This document shows positions 26,743 through 34,784 of a stretch of DNA of 47,131 bases, piece by piece. This DNA is from PALSA-1006 sp036171275. GTDB taxonomy: Bacteria; Pseudomonadota; Gammaproteobacteria; Burkholderiales; Gallionellaceae. The notes beneath the pieces were generated by a model that ran no database searches, was not told where the DNA came from, and saw only the letters and a program-made list of their open reading frames with translations. A program made the position numbers and the translations under genes. The stretch covers positions 1 to 47,131 of the forward strand of contig JAVHQT010000033.1 of NCBI GenBank assembly GCA_036171275.1, written 5' to 3'. Each line of letters opens with the position of its first letter. The stretch's first letter is position 1.

Positions 26743-28104
26743 TTGAACAAACTTGAAGTGGTTATTTTGGCGGCTGGAAAAGGGACACGGATGCATTCCG
26801 ATAAACCAAAAGTTTTGCATCAAATTGCAGGGAGATCCATGCTGGAGCAGGTGGTTCTAACATCGATAAAGCTCAATTCAAATGCAACGATTGTTGTTTA
26901 CGGTCACGGTGGAGAGGATGTTGTTAATTCGCTAAAGTCTTACGAGCTTGAATTTGTATTGCAAGAACCGCAATTAGGTACTGGGCACGCAGTTCAGCAA
27001 GCGATACCAAAGCTTGATGATGACGGTGTGACCCTGATTTTATATGGTGACGTGCCTTTGGTTCAGGCTGAAACATTGCACAGGATGATCAACTGCGTTA
27101 ATTCACTCAATTTGCTGACACAAATCGTTCCCGATGCGACAGGTTATGGGCGAATCGTTAGGGATAAATTGGGTAAGGTGATTCTGATTGTTGAAGAAAA
27201 GGATGCGACTCCGGAACAAAGATTGATAAACGAAATCAACACCGGAATCTTGTGTGCGCCCACCAAGATGCTTAAAGAATGGCTTGTTAAACTTAACAAT
27301 AATAATGCCCAGAAAGAATACTATCTGACCGACATCGTTGAAATGGCTGTGCAATCCGGTATCTCAATTAAGACCACCCGCCCTGACTATGATTGGGAAG
27401 TGATGGGAATTAATAATAAAATGCAATTAGCGGAGCTAGAAAGAATCTGGCAGAATCAATTAGCGAAATCCCTTTTAAATCAAGGAGTTACAATATATGA
27501 CCCGGCAAGGATTGATGTGCGGGGTGAATTGAACTGTGGAATGGATGTTGAAATCGATGTGGGCTGTATTTTTTCAGGAAAAGTTTTCTTGGGTAATGGC
27601 GTTAAAATAGGCGCCTACAGCGTCATCAAAGACTCGCTGATTGCAGCTGGGTCGGAAATTGCACCCTACAGTCATATTGATCATGCCGAAATCGGCGCTG
27701 ATTGTCACATTGGTCCTTTTGCAAGGATTCGTCCAGGAAGCAAACTTCACAATGATGTTCATGTAGGCAACTTTGTAGAAATTAAGAATAGTGAAATTTC
27801 TTCTAACAGCAAAGCAAATCATTTAAGCTACCTAGGCGATGCGACAGTTGGCAGTCGCGTAAACATCGGTGCAGGTACAATTACCTGCAATTATGACGGG
27901 GCAAATAAGTTTAGAACTGTCATCGAAGATGATGTTTTTGTCGGCTCAGACACACAATTGGTTGCCCCCGTCACGATAGGTAAAGGCGCAACAATTGGAG
28001 CAGGTTCAACCATCACCAAAGATACGCCACCGGCAAAATTAACTTTGTCACGTGCGAAACAAATCAGCATTGACGGATGGCAACGTCCTACTAAAAAGAA
28101 ATAG
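26743..28104 (+). CDS. glmU: Bifunctional GlcN-1-P acetyltransferase / UDP-GlcNAc pyrophosphorylase
   Basis: GlmU acetylates glucosamine 1-phosphate and then uridylates it to UDP-GlcNAc, precursor of peptidoglycan and LPS. From the TTG at 26743 it has 454 residues. The N-terminal pyrophosphorylase has VVILAAGKGTRMHSDKPKVL (6-25) and LYGDVPL, and the C-terminal left-handed beta helix contains hexapeptide repeats plus NHLSYLGD and NIGAGTITCNYDG. An upstream in-frame TTG (26713) overlaps the atp terminator and adds a lysine-rich stretch, so it is disfavoured; AAAGGG lies at a suitable distance from 26743. glmS follows after 12 bp. Confidence 0.95.
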   Translation: MNKLEVVILAAGKGTRMHSDKPKVLHQIAGRSMLEQVVLTSIKLNSNATIVVYGHGGEDVVNSLKSYELEFVLQEPQLGTGHAVQQAIPKLDDDGVTLILYGDVPLVQAETLHRMINCVNSLNLLTQIVPDATGYGRIVRDKLGKVILIVEEKDATPEQRLINEINTGILCAPTKMLKEWLVKLNNNNAQKEYYLTDIVEMAVQSGISIKTTRPDYDWEVMGINNKMQLAELERIWQNQLAKSLLNQGVTIYDPARIDVRGELNCGMDVEIDVGCIFSGKVFLGNGVKIGAYSVIKDSLIAAGSEIAPYSHIDHAEIGADCHIGPFARIRPGSKLHNDVHVGNFVEIKNSEISSNSKANHLSYLGDATVGSRVNIGAGTITCNYDGANKFRTVIEDDVFVGSDTQLVAPVTIGKGATIGAGSTITKDTPPAKLTLSRAKQISIDGWQRPTKKK

Positions 28105-28116
28105 AAAGGTGTAACC

Positions 28117-29943
28117 ATGTGCGGAATTGTCGGCGCTGTAGCAAAACGAAATGTTGTCCCAATCTTAATTGAAGGATTGTTAAGACTTGAATATCGAGGA
28201 TATGATTCAGCTGGGTTAGTGGTTCTCAATGACGGGAAGTTAACGCGCGTTCGCAGCAACGGACGCGTGACGGAACTGTCTGATAAAAGCAAGCATATAA
28301 GCGGTAAGTTGGGAATTGCGCATACCCGATGGGCAACGCACGGCGTGCCGAGCGAACGCAACGCGCATCCACATACTAGCAATGATTTAATTGCTGTTGT
28401 GCATAACGGCATTATTGAGAACTACGAAACATTAAAAGATCGCTTAAGCAATCAAGGATATGTATTTACTTCAGATACCGACACAGAAGTGATTGCTCAT
28501 TTAATTCATTTTTTCTATCTCCAAAATCACAGTCTGCTGGTGTCGGTGCAGGCAGCATTAAAAGAGATGATTGGCGCATATGCCATTGGCGTGGTTGCCG
28601 CAGACAATCCTGATCAGTTAATTGGCGCTCGCAAAGGCAGTCCACTCTTGCTAGGAGTCGGAGAGAAAGAACATTTTGTCGCTTCAGATATGTCGGCATT
28701 ACTACAGGTGACTCAAAAAGTCGTGTACCTAGAGGAGGGCGACCTGGTTGAAATCGGGCTGAATAACTATCAAATATTCGACAATGCAGGGCAAAAAGTA
28801 ACTCGCCCGGTCAATATCAGTGAGCTTAGCAACGAAAGTGTGGCACTAGGTGGATACCAGCACTACATGCAAAAAGAAATTCACGAACAACCGCAAGCGT
28901 TGGCCGATACCTTAGAGGCAGTTTGCAACAGTGAATCCTTAGTTCCTGGTTTGTTTGGCGCAGACGCAAGCAGGGCATTTGCTGAAACAGAGCGCGTATT
29001 AATTATAGCTTGCGGAACAAGTCATCACGCCGGCATGGTGGCGCGTTACTGGTTAGAAGAAATAGCGGGTATTCCCTGTGTTGTTGAGATTGCCAGCGAA
29101 TATCGCTACCGGGTCAGTGCGGCGGACACCAAAACGTTAGTGGTTACCATTTCTCAATCCGGCGAAACCGCAGACACGCTTGCAGCACTGAATCATGCAA
29201 AATCAATCGGGCATTTAAATACCCTAGCCATCTGCAATGTCCCAGAAAGTGCCATTATTCGGCAATCAACCTTGCGTTTTCTAACTCGCGCCGGTCCCGA
29301 AATTGGAGTTGCATCCACAAAAGCCTTTACCACCCAACTAGCTGCACTGTATATATTAACCTTGGTGCTAGCAAAGCTACGTGGGCGTATTTCATTAGCG
29401 CAAGAGCAGGAACACTTGCGCGAGCTACGGCATTTACCTAGCGCGATCCTAAATGTGCTTAAACTTGAACCAACCATTGCGCTACTCGCCTCACAGTTTG
29501 CAGACAAGCAGCACGCTTTATTTTTGGGACGTGGCTTGCATTACCCAATCGCACTGGAGGGTGCATTAAAACTTAAAGAAATATCATATATCCATGCCGA
29601 AGCCTATCCCGCTGGCGAGCTTAAGCATGGACCACTAGCCTTAGTCGATAAAAACATGCCGGTGATTGCGGTTGCACCCAATGATATTTTGCTGGAAAAA
29701 TTAAAATCTAATCTAGAAGAAGTGAAAGCCCGTGGCGGAGAATTGACAGTATTCGCCGATGCAGAGACGAAGATTCACTCAACTGAAGGCGTGTATGTAC
29801 TGCAAATGCCCGAACACGCAGGTTTTTTAAGCCCTATTCTTCACACGGTTCCATTGCAATTACTGGCATATTACGTTGCATTGCAAAAGGGAACAGACGT
29901 TGATAAGCCGCGCAATTTGGCGAAGTCGGTCACGGTTGAATAA
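28117..29943 (+). CDS. glmS: Glutamine-fructose-6-phosphate aminotransferase (isomerising)
   Basis: GlmS makes glucosamine 6-phosphate from fructose 6-phosphate and glutamine, the first step towards UDP-GlcNAc. The 608-residue protein starts MCGIVGAVAKRNVVPILIEG, with Cys2 as the glutaminase nucleophile, then LEYRGYDSAG and HTRWATHG. Two SIS sugar-isomerase domains follow (about 285-425 and 455-600), with SQSGETADT, STKAFTTQ and the C-terminal KPRNLAKSVTVE. It forms an operon with glmU. No glmS ribozyme is expected or seen in the 12-bp gap. Confidence 0.97.
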   Translation: MCGIVGAVAKRNVVPILIEGLLRLEYRGYDSAGLVVLNDGKLTRVRSNGRVTELSDKSKHISGKLGIAHTRWATHGVPSERNAHPHTSNDLIAVVHNGIIENYETLKDRLSNQGYVFTSDTDTEVIAHLIHFFYLQNHSLLVSVQAALKEMIGAYAIGVVAADNPDQLIGARKGSPLLLGVGEKEHFVASDMSALLQVTQKVVYLEEGDLVEIGLNNYQIFDNAGQKVTRPVNISELSNESVALGGYQHYMQKEIHEQPQALADTLEAVCNSESLVPGLFGADASRAFAETERVLIIACGTSHHAGMVARYWLEEIAGIPCVVEIASEYRYRVSAADTKTLVVTISQSGETADTLAALNHAKSIGHLNTLAICNVPESAIIRQSTLRFLTRAGPEIGVASTKAFTTQLAALYILTLVLAKLRGRISLAQEQEHLRELRHLPSAILNVLKLEPTIALLASQFADKQHALFLGRGLHYPIALEGALKLKEISYIHAEAYPAGELKHGPLALVDKNMPVIAVAPNDILLEKLKSNLEEVKARGGELTVFADAETKIHSTEGVYVLQMPEHAGFLSPILHTVPLQLLAYYVALQKGTDVDKPRNLAKSVTVE

Positions 29944-30001
29944 GTCAGATCATCGGTGACAGACGGAAGACAATGTTTTTCTCACAACGTGGAGAATGCA
30001 C

Positions 30002-30772
30002 ATGGCGGTTATCGCCGTATTTAATCAAAAAGGCGGGGTAGGAAAAACAACCTCAACACTCAATATTGTTGCAGGCCTAGCCATTGCACAAAAGCAGCCT
30101 ATCGCCCTAGACATGGATCCGCAAGGCTCGCTCACTTTGGCGTCGGGCATCAAAAACCCGCGCAACCAGTCGCGGACAATGGCGTCATTCTTTAAAGACA
30201 AAGTGCCTCTGGCCAACTTGTTACAAGACACCCCTGCGGGCTGGCAAATCATACCCGCCTCTCCTGAACTATCAAAAATAGACGCGATGTACGGCAGTGA
30301 TTCCAGCGCAGCACGTCTATTAAAACAAGGGCTAAGCGAAGAGTTAGCGCTTACCGGCGCACCGATACTGATTGATTGTTGCCCCATGTTAGGTGTCCTC
30401 ACCTTAAATGCGCTGTTGGCGGCAGACCGTGTTTTAATTCCTGTTTCAGCAGATTACCTGTCTCAGCAAGGCGTGCATCGGTTGGATGCGGCATTAAATG
30501 TGTTAGAAAAGAAATTACAGCGCAAATTTGAAAGACGCATTGTGGTCACACGTTTCGACTCTAGACGTAAATTGTCTTTTGAAATTTACGACAAACTTAA
30601 AGAGCGCTACGGAAGCCAAGTGTGCCAAACGCGCATTGGCGAAAATGTTGCATTAGCAGCAAGTCCAATGCACGGTTTAGATATTTTTGCCTATGCACCG
30701 GCTACCCCAGGCGCAGCAGACTACAAAGCGTTAACATTAGAATTGCTCAAGTCTGGATTTTTAAGTCATTAA
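30002..30772 (+). CDS. Orphan ParA/MinD-like ATPase
   Basis: This second ParA-family protein differs from the parA next to the atp operon. The 256-residue protein has the deviant Walker A QKGGVGKTTSTLNIVAGLA (9-27), the ALDMDPQGSLTLASG switch and the ILIDCCPMLGVLTLNAL Walker B region, so ATP-driven dimerisation is expected. The ATG at 30002 is chosen over 29996 because GGAG lies 6 bp before it. No parB partner follows; the next gene encodes a membrane SPOR protein and a chemoreceptor lies beyond it. Orphan ParA proteins often position chemoreceptor arrays, flagella or other cargo, so such a role is possible but only inferred. Confidence 0.85.
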   Translation: MAVIAVFNQKGGVGKTTSTLNIVAGLAIAQKQPIALDMDPQGSLTLASGIKNPRNQSRTMASFFKDKVPLANLLQDTPAGWQIIPASPELSKIDAMYGSDSSAARLLKQGLSEELALTGAPILIDCCPMLGVLTLNALLAADRVLIPVSADYLSQQGVHRLDAALNVLEKKLQRKFERRIVVTRFDSRRKLSFEIYDKLKERYGSQVCQTRIGENVALAASPMHGLDIFAYAPATPGAADYKALTLELLKSGFLSH

Positions 30773-30891
30773 ATACGGAAAATAGCGCAGCAAAACGCCG
30801 AATTTTTGTGTGATTGAATTGACGATATTCACTTCAGCGGTGAAAATTATGATTCGAAATCCAACCAAATTCATTTTGAATGAGCGCAACC

Positions 30892-31752
30892 ATGTATCTA
30901 GCGCACTTTAAATTACTCAAACCTCCTTTTGATACCCCCGGTCAAAATCATCTTTCGCCCTTAAAGGGGCAGGAAATTTCAGCATGCCGGACAAAAAAAG
31001 ACCTTGCCAACTACATTAGCGAGCGACTTGATCAAGCCGGCTGTCAAGGCACAAGCGTTTTTTCACCCACAGCAATTCGCTGTTTACAGAAAGTCGCTGG
31101 CGGGCAAATAGAGCTGGTGAACCGGCTGGCAGATAAATCACTGTTAGCGGCTTTTATTGATAACAAACAGTTAGTTCAAGAACGGCATGTCCTTGCAGCC
31201 ATGCGCGACCTCGAAATTGTTTATAAACCGGCTTGGTATCAACAAAAAAAATGGCCAGTATCTGTAAGTGGGCTCGGAATAATCACGCTGCTTGTTATTA
31301 GCCTGGTAATTTACCGCAACGCAAAACAAAACGAAACGCCGACAGCCAACGGTGAATTGAGCGAACTTCAAAAGCAAAATGAAGCACAAAATCAATCCAA
31401 AAAATCCCTTTTAAATCAAAGACTTGCAGAATCAGACTTGTGGCTGACGCAAATTCAAGCAAATGAGCTGAGTATTCAACTCTTTGTTACCGCAGATAAT
31501 AACGATGCAAAATTGGAACGATTTTTGAACCGCGCCAAACAATTAGGAGCGCTTGATAAACTGTATATTTTTTCGATAAAACAAGCCAAAAAATCGCTTT
31601 ATCAAATAAGTTATGGGCAATATAAAACACAAGAAGAAGCGGCAGCTGCTTTGCAAAGGATGCCAGAAAAATATAAATCTGCTTTCAAAGCAATCGTATG
31701 CCAGATACAAGTCAAGACTCGGCACTGTGAAGTACCGCTGAAAACTGATTAG
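30892..31752 (+). CDS. Membrane SPOR protein derived from an ExeA-type ATPase lacking the P-loop
   Basis: The 286-residue protein begins MYLAHFKLLKPPFDTPGQ, like the N-terminus of ExeA/GspA AAA+ ATPases, and then joins straight to what resembles the distal part of that domain (LSPLKGQEI about 21-29, YISERLDQAG, VFSPTAIRCLQKVAGGQIEL, NRLADKSLLAAF). No Walker A or B is present, so roughly the nucleotide-binding half is missing. A transmembrane helix (121-141) and a charged Gln-rich linker follow. The C-terminal SPOR-like domain (about 196-272) has LYQISYGQYKTQEEAAAAL. SPOR domains bind denuded peptidoglycan at division sites. An ATG at 30880 adds four residues. It is 119 bp after the orphan ParA. 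The ATPase likeness is my reading and needs a profile search. Confidence 0.65.
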   Translation: MYLAHFKLLKPPFDTPGQNHLSPLKGQEISACRTKKDLANYISERLDQAGCQGTSVFSPTAIRCLQKVAGGQIELVNRLADKSLLAAFIDNKQLVQERHVLAAMRDLEIVYKPAWYQQKKWPVSVSGLGIITLLVISLVIYRNAKQNETPTANGELSELQKQNEAQNQSKKSLLNQRLAESDLWLTQIQANELSIQLFVTADNNDAKLERFLNRAKQLGALDKLYIFSIKQAKKSLYQISYGQYKTQEEAAAALQRMPEKYKSAFKAIVCQIQVKTRHCEVPLKTD

Positions 31753-31864
31753 TTACAGGAAAAAAGCTAAAAATGGTTATGGGGAATCGCGGAAAATGCA
31801 TCCGAATATCCGCCACACGAAAACAAACTTAAGATTGGAAGGTGGCAGGAATTAACAGTAGCGC

Positions 31865-31888
31865 GTTCCCACGCAAGCACGTGGGAAC
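31865..31888. repeat. REP-like palindrome
   Basis: GTTCCCACG (31865-31873) pairs perfectly with CGTGGGAAC (31880-31888) around a 6-nt loop. The sequence resembles the GTTCCCACGC...GTGGGAAC extragenic palindromes found in many beta- and gammaproteobacteria. It lies in the 160-bp gap between the convergent SPOR gene and the chemoreceptor gene and may act as a bidirectional transcript end. Confidence 0.7.
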
Positions 31889-31912
31889 CAGCATCAATGA
31901 CAAGCGGTTTTA

Positions 31913-34177
31913 TTAAAACTCTTCCCACTCATCATGTTCACTTTTAGGTAAAGCAAGCGGTTTTGCAGGAGCAGATTTGGCGGCCGGTGCAAGCGCTTCG
32001 CGTGATTTAGGTTTGCTAGTCTGGGTAATGCGGGTATTTTTAAAAGCGGGCGCAGATGAATTGACCTCGATTTTGAATACACTAACCGAACCATTCAAAC
32101 CACTGGCTTCCTCTTGCAATGACTCAGCCGCGGCGGCGGCTTGTTCAACTAAGGCGGCATTTTGCTGGGTCACCTGATCCATTTGGCTAATTGCCTGCGA
32201 CACTTGGTTGATTCCCTCACTTTGTTCAATCGACGCATTGGCAATCTCAGCAATAATGTCATTCACCTGCTTAACGGCAGTGACGATTTCTTCCATGGTT
32301 GCACCGGCTTGGGCAACTTGTTTCGAGCCGTCGGCCACTTTCTCGACCGAATTATCAATCAGTCCTTTAATTTCTCTTGCGGCAGAAGCAGAGCGATGCG
32401 CTAAATTTCTGACTTCGGTTGCCACCACGGCAAAGCCGCGACCCTGATCACCTGCGCGCGCCGCTTCAACGGCTGCATTCAACGCTAAGATATTGGTTTG
32501 AAAAGAGATACTTTCAATGACGGCAATAATATCGACAATCTTTCGAGAAGAATCATTGATTTCCCGCATGGTTTCGACGACTTTTTCCACCACCATGCCA
32601 CCTTTATTTGCAACATCATTGGCTGAAAAAGCCAACTGATTTGCCAGTCTGGCATTGTCAGCATTTTGCTTAACCGTGGCGGTTAACTGCTCCATGCTGG
32701 CGGCCGTTTCTTCAAGGCTAGACGCTTGCTGCTCGGTGCGTTGCGATAAATCGATATTGCCGGTTGCAATTTCCTTGGAGGCGGAATCAATTAAAAGCGC
32801 TGCATTTTGCACGCCAACGACTAACGATTTTAAGTTATCCACCGTCAAATTGACGCTATCGATCGTTTGCCCAAACAGTCCAGGATAGGGCTGGCTGATT
32901 TTTTGAGTTAAATCCGCATTGGCCAACGCGTGCGCTACCCGCAACACATCGCGCAAGCCCGAATCAGTCAGTGCAGAAAGTTGATTTAACAATTCCGCCA
33001 GTGTTTTGCTGTAACCGCGTTTTGTGTCCAAATTCAGGCGCACACTGAAGTCGCCGCGCGTGGCTGCAGCTTCGACAATATTTTGAATTTCGGCGACAAG
33101 CATCTTTAAAGTATCCACCGTTTGATTCACGCCGTTTTGAGCTTGCCCGAACGTACCTGGATAATTCTGCGTGATTTTTTGTGATAGGTCACCCGCCGCT
33201 AAAGCACACGCGACCCGGGAAATATCAATTAAACCTGTTTCAGAAACCACCGACAAATCATTCAATAAATCCGACAGTTCTTTGACGAAGCCGGCTTTCC
33301 CGTCCAACTTAATTTTGACGCTAAAATCGCCGTGCACCGCAGCCGCTTGTACAAGGGTTCTAATTTCGGAAACAATATCGCGCAAAGCAAATTGCATTTT
33401 ACTCAATGAAAACAACAGACTAGAATTGTCATCTGGCCGCAAAGCCAAGTTAAACGATAAATCGCCTTGTGCAATTTTGCTAACCGCTTCAGCGGCATAA
33501 CTGGGTTCACCGCCGAGTTGGTTTAATAGGCTACGGGTAATTCTAATACCCAACCAAATAACCAGCGCGCCGCTGAACAGCATCAACCCTAGCATCAACA
33601 GTGTTCGATTTTGGATCAGCTGACGTGTTTCCGATTCATCGGTCGTGGTTTTTTCTGTCACGTTGACCACCAGATTATCAATCACTTGGCGGTGAATACG
33701 GTATTTCTCGTCTAGCTGCGCCAACGCTTGCTCCGCTGCCAGTTTATCCCCTCGCTCCAGCGCCGGAATAAAGAGCTGATCGCGCAAGTTCAAAAAATCG
33801 AGTCCGGGTTGATAGGCAGCGACTACTATCAAATTTTTAATAGCGCCATCAGCTAAATGCGTTTCCCAATAATGATGACGATCTTCAAAATCAATTTTTA
33901 ATTGTTTGCTCTTTGCTACCAGTGCCGGCAGAGCACTCGACTCGGCGCGCGCCATTTGCAGAACCACAAAATAAGATTCCAGCAAATACTCTGGCGGCGG
34001 CAAAATGTCCGCGACCAAGTCTTTGCCCTGAATAATGTGCTGATAAGTTAACCCGTTAATTTTAAGATCGTTCAAGGTTTTGAACGACCAATAACCATAA
34101 CTTGCGAAGCCAAGCAGCACGCAAAGGATGAGTAAGCCAAACCGATAGCTCAGCTTCGTGGTGTGTAATATTTTCAT
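31913..34177 (-). CDS. Methyl-accepting chemotaxis protein with duplicated HAMP/linker repeats
   Basis: A membrane chemoreceptor signalling through CheA/CheW. From the ATG at 34177 it has 754 residues: TM1 about 12-30, a helical periplasmic sensor (31-190), TM2 191-211, a HAMP region, two tandem 92-residue units (about 271-361 and 363-453, each with AAA..GDFSV.. and YPG.FGQ...VN.TVD.LK), and the methylation/signalling helices. The invariant tip is IESISFQTNILALNAAVEAA and onward (553-602). The C-terminus is a flexible Pro/Ala/Lys linker ending EHDEWEEF, a WxxF-type tether for CheR/CheB. A start at 34294 would add 39 residues without a family match. No che genes are nearby. Confidence 0.93.
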   Translation of the reverse strand: MKILHTTKLSYRFGLLILCVLLGFASYGYWSFKTLNDLKINGLTYQHIIQGKDLVADILPPPEYLLESYFVVLQMARAESSALPALVAKSKQLKIDFEDRHHYWETHLADGAIKNLIVVAAYQPGLDFLNLRDQLFIPALERGDKLAAEQALAQLDEKYRIHRQVIDNLVVNVTEKTTTDESETRQLIQNRTLLMLGLMLFSGALVIWLGIRITRSLLNQLGGEPSYAAEAVSKIAQGDLSFNLALRPDDNSSLLFSLSKMQFALRDIVSEIRTLVQAAAVHGDFSVKIKLDGKAGFVKELSDLLNDLSVVSETGLIDISRVACALAAGDLSQKITQNYPGTFGQAQNGVNQTVDTLKMLVAEIQNIVEAAATRGDFSVRLNLDTKRGYSKTLAELLNQLSALTDSGLRDVLRVAHALANADLTQKISQPYPGLFGQTIDSVNLTVDNLKSLVVGVQNAALLIDSASKEIATGNIDLSQRTEQQASSLEETAASMEQLTATVKQNADNARLANQLAFSANDVANKGGMVVEKVVETMREINDSSRKIVDIIAVIESISFQTNILALNAAVEAARAGDQGRGFAVVATEVRNLAHRSASAAREIKGLIDNSVEKVADGSKQVAQAGATMEEIVTAVKQVNDIIAEIANASIEQSEGINQVSQAISQMDQVTQQNAALVEQAAAAAESLQEEASGLNGSVSVFKIEVNSSAPAFKNTRITQTSKPKSREALAPAAKSAPAKPLALPKSEHDEWEEF

Positions 34178-34264
34178 ACAGCAGCCTTTTACATGCGCTT
34201 GTGAATAGGAGAGTTTTTTTCCCAAACTGTTTTCGGGGGTTGCTTGGTGCAGGTCTGCGTTGCC

Positions 34265-34290
34265 GAAAAAAGGAGCATCCCTAAGGATGC
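34265..34290 (-). terminator. Possible attenuator hairpin in the chemoreceptor leader
   Basis: On the minus strand GCATCC-TTAG-GGATGC is followed after three bases by six T. The stem is only 6 bp, so this is a weak intrinsic terminator or attenuator about 90 bp before the chemoreceptor ATG. The same hairpin read on the plus strand precedes an AGGAGG site. Confidence 0.3.
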
Positions 34291-34310
34291 CCAAACAGGA
34301 GGAGAAGAAT

Positions 34311-34385
34311 ATGAAGTTGATACTTCATACATTTGTAAATAAGCAAGTGTCATGCCAAAAAATTAAAAATAAAAATAGTCAATAA
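34311..34385 (+). CDS. Possible small ORF with strong ribosome site (24 aa)
   Basis: ATG at 34311 opens a 24-codon frame (MKLILHTFVNKQVSCQKIKN, then KNSQ) ending TAA at 34385. It is preceded by AGGAGGAGA, the best Shine-Dalgarno sequence in the region, at 6-7 bp spacing. The peptide is Lys/Asn-rich with no known family, and the frame is short enough to be chance. It is divergent from the chemoreceptor gene. Listed because the ribosome site is unusually good. Confidence 0.2.
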   Translation: MKLILHTFVNKQVSCQKIKNKNSQ

Positions 34386-34735
34386 AATCAGGTAGTTATG
34401 CTAATTAGTTTTTTGCAACTTTCAGACAGTCCAAAAATCATGTGCTAAGTCAGTGCGCGTTACTAACATTAGCTGCCACAATTTGAAGCAAAATCGCAAC
34501 GAGCTCCCATCAGTGCTTAAGGCGCTGAGGGGGTATTCTGGCAACAAAAAAGGAAAACCGCCAGGCTTAACAGACCAGAATGAGTATGTGTTCCTGCGCT
34601 TAAAATACCTTAGCGGGATGCTGATTGAATCCGTTCGTGGTGAGTCTTGCGATTAACGCATGAGCTTTTTTTCGAGGCATGACGGATTAACATCAAATAA
34701 ATCAGTTGCTTAAAAACTTTCGACAAGGATTTTCT

Positions 34736-34784
34736 GGGCTAGTCAAAGGGCTTAGGACGAATAGGTGATTTAATCAGTGTTTCT
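34736..34784. repeat. Dispersed intergenic repeat, copy B
   Basis: Contains TCAAAGGGCTTAGGACGAAT and GGTGATTTAATCAGTG, aligning with copy A and copy D. Likeness extends left to about 34691, where CAAATAAATCA is shared with copy D (near 45524). It ends exactly at the stop of the minus-strand DUF4124 gene. Confidence 0.6.

Larger units (their letters stand above)
34178..34784. other. 607-bp intergenic region without a confident gene
   Basis: The region is the leader of the chemoreceptor gene (minus strand) plus the 3' flank of the DUF4124 gene. It contains a short hairpin with a T-run (34265-34290), a 24-codon ORF with a strong ribosome site (34311-34385) and repeat copy B at its right end. 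A 67-codon frame at 34453-34656 has no ribosome site and no likeness I know. GTATTCTGG...CCAGAATGA (around 34532-34582) makes a loose inverted repeat. I recognise no riboswitch. Confidence 0.6.

Noticed and set aside
28040..28062. parS-like site within the end of glmU
   Set aside because: Only the CACGTG core and a few flanking bases fit; the palindrome is not maintained.
34178..34310. Possible c-di-GMP or other riboswitch in the chemoreceptor leader
   Set aside because: The conserved core bases of GEMM-type riboswitches are not present; only a short hairpin with a T-run is visible.
34453..34656. 67-codon frame in the chemoreceptor/DUF4124 gap
   Set aside because: No ribosome site, mixed composition and no recognisable motif; probably chance.
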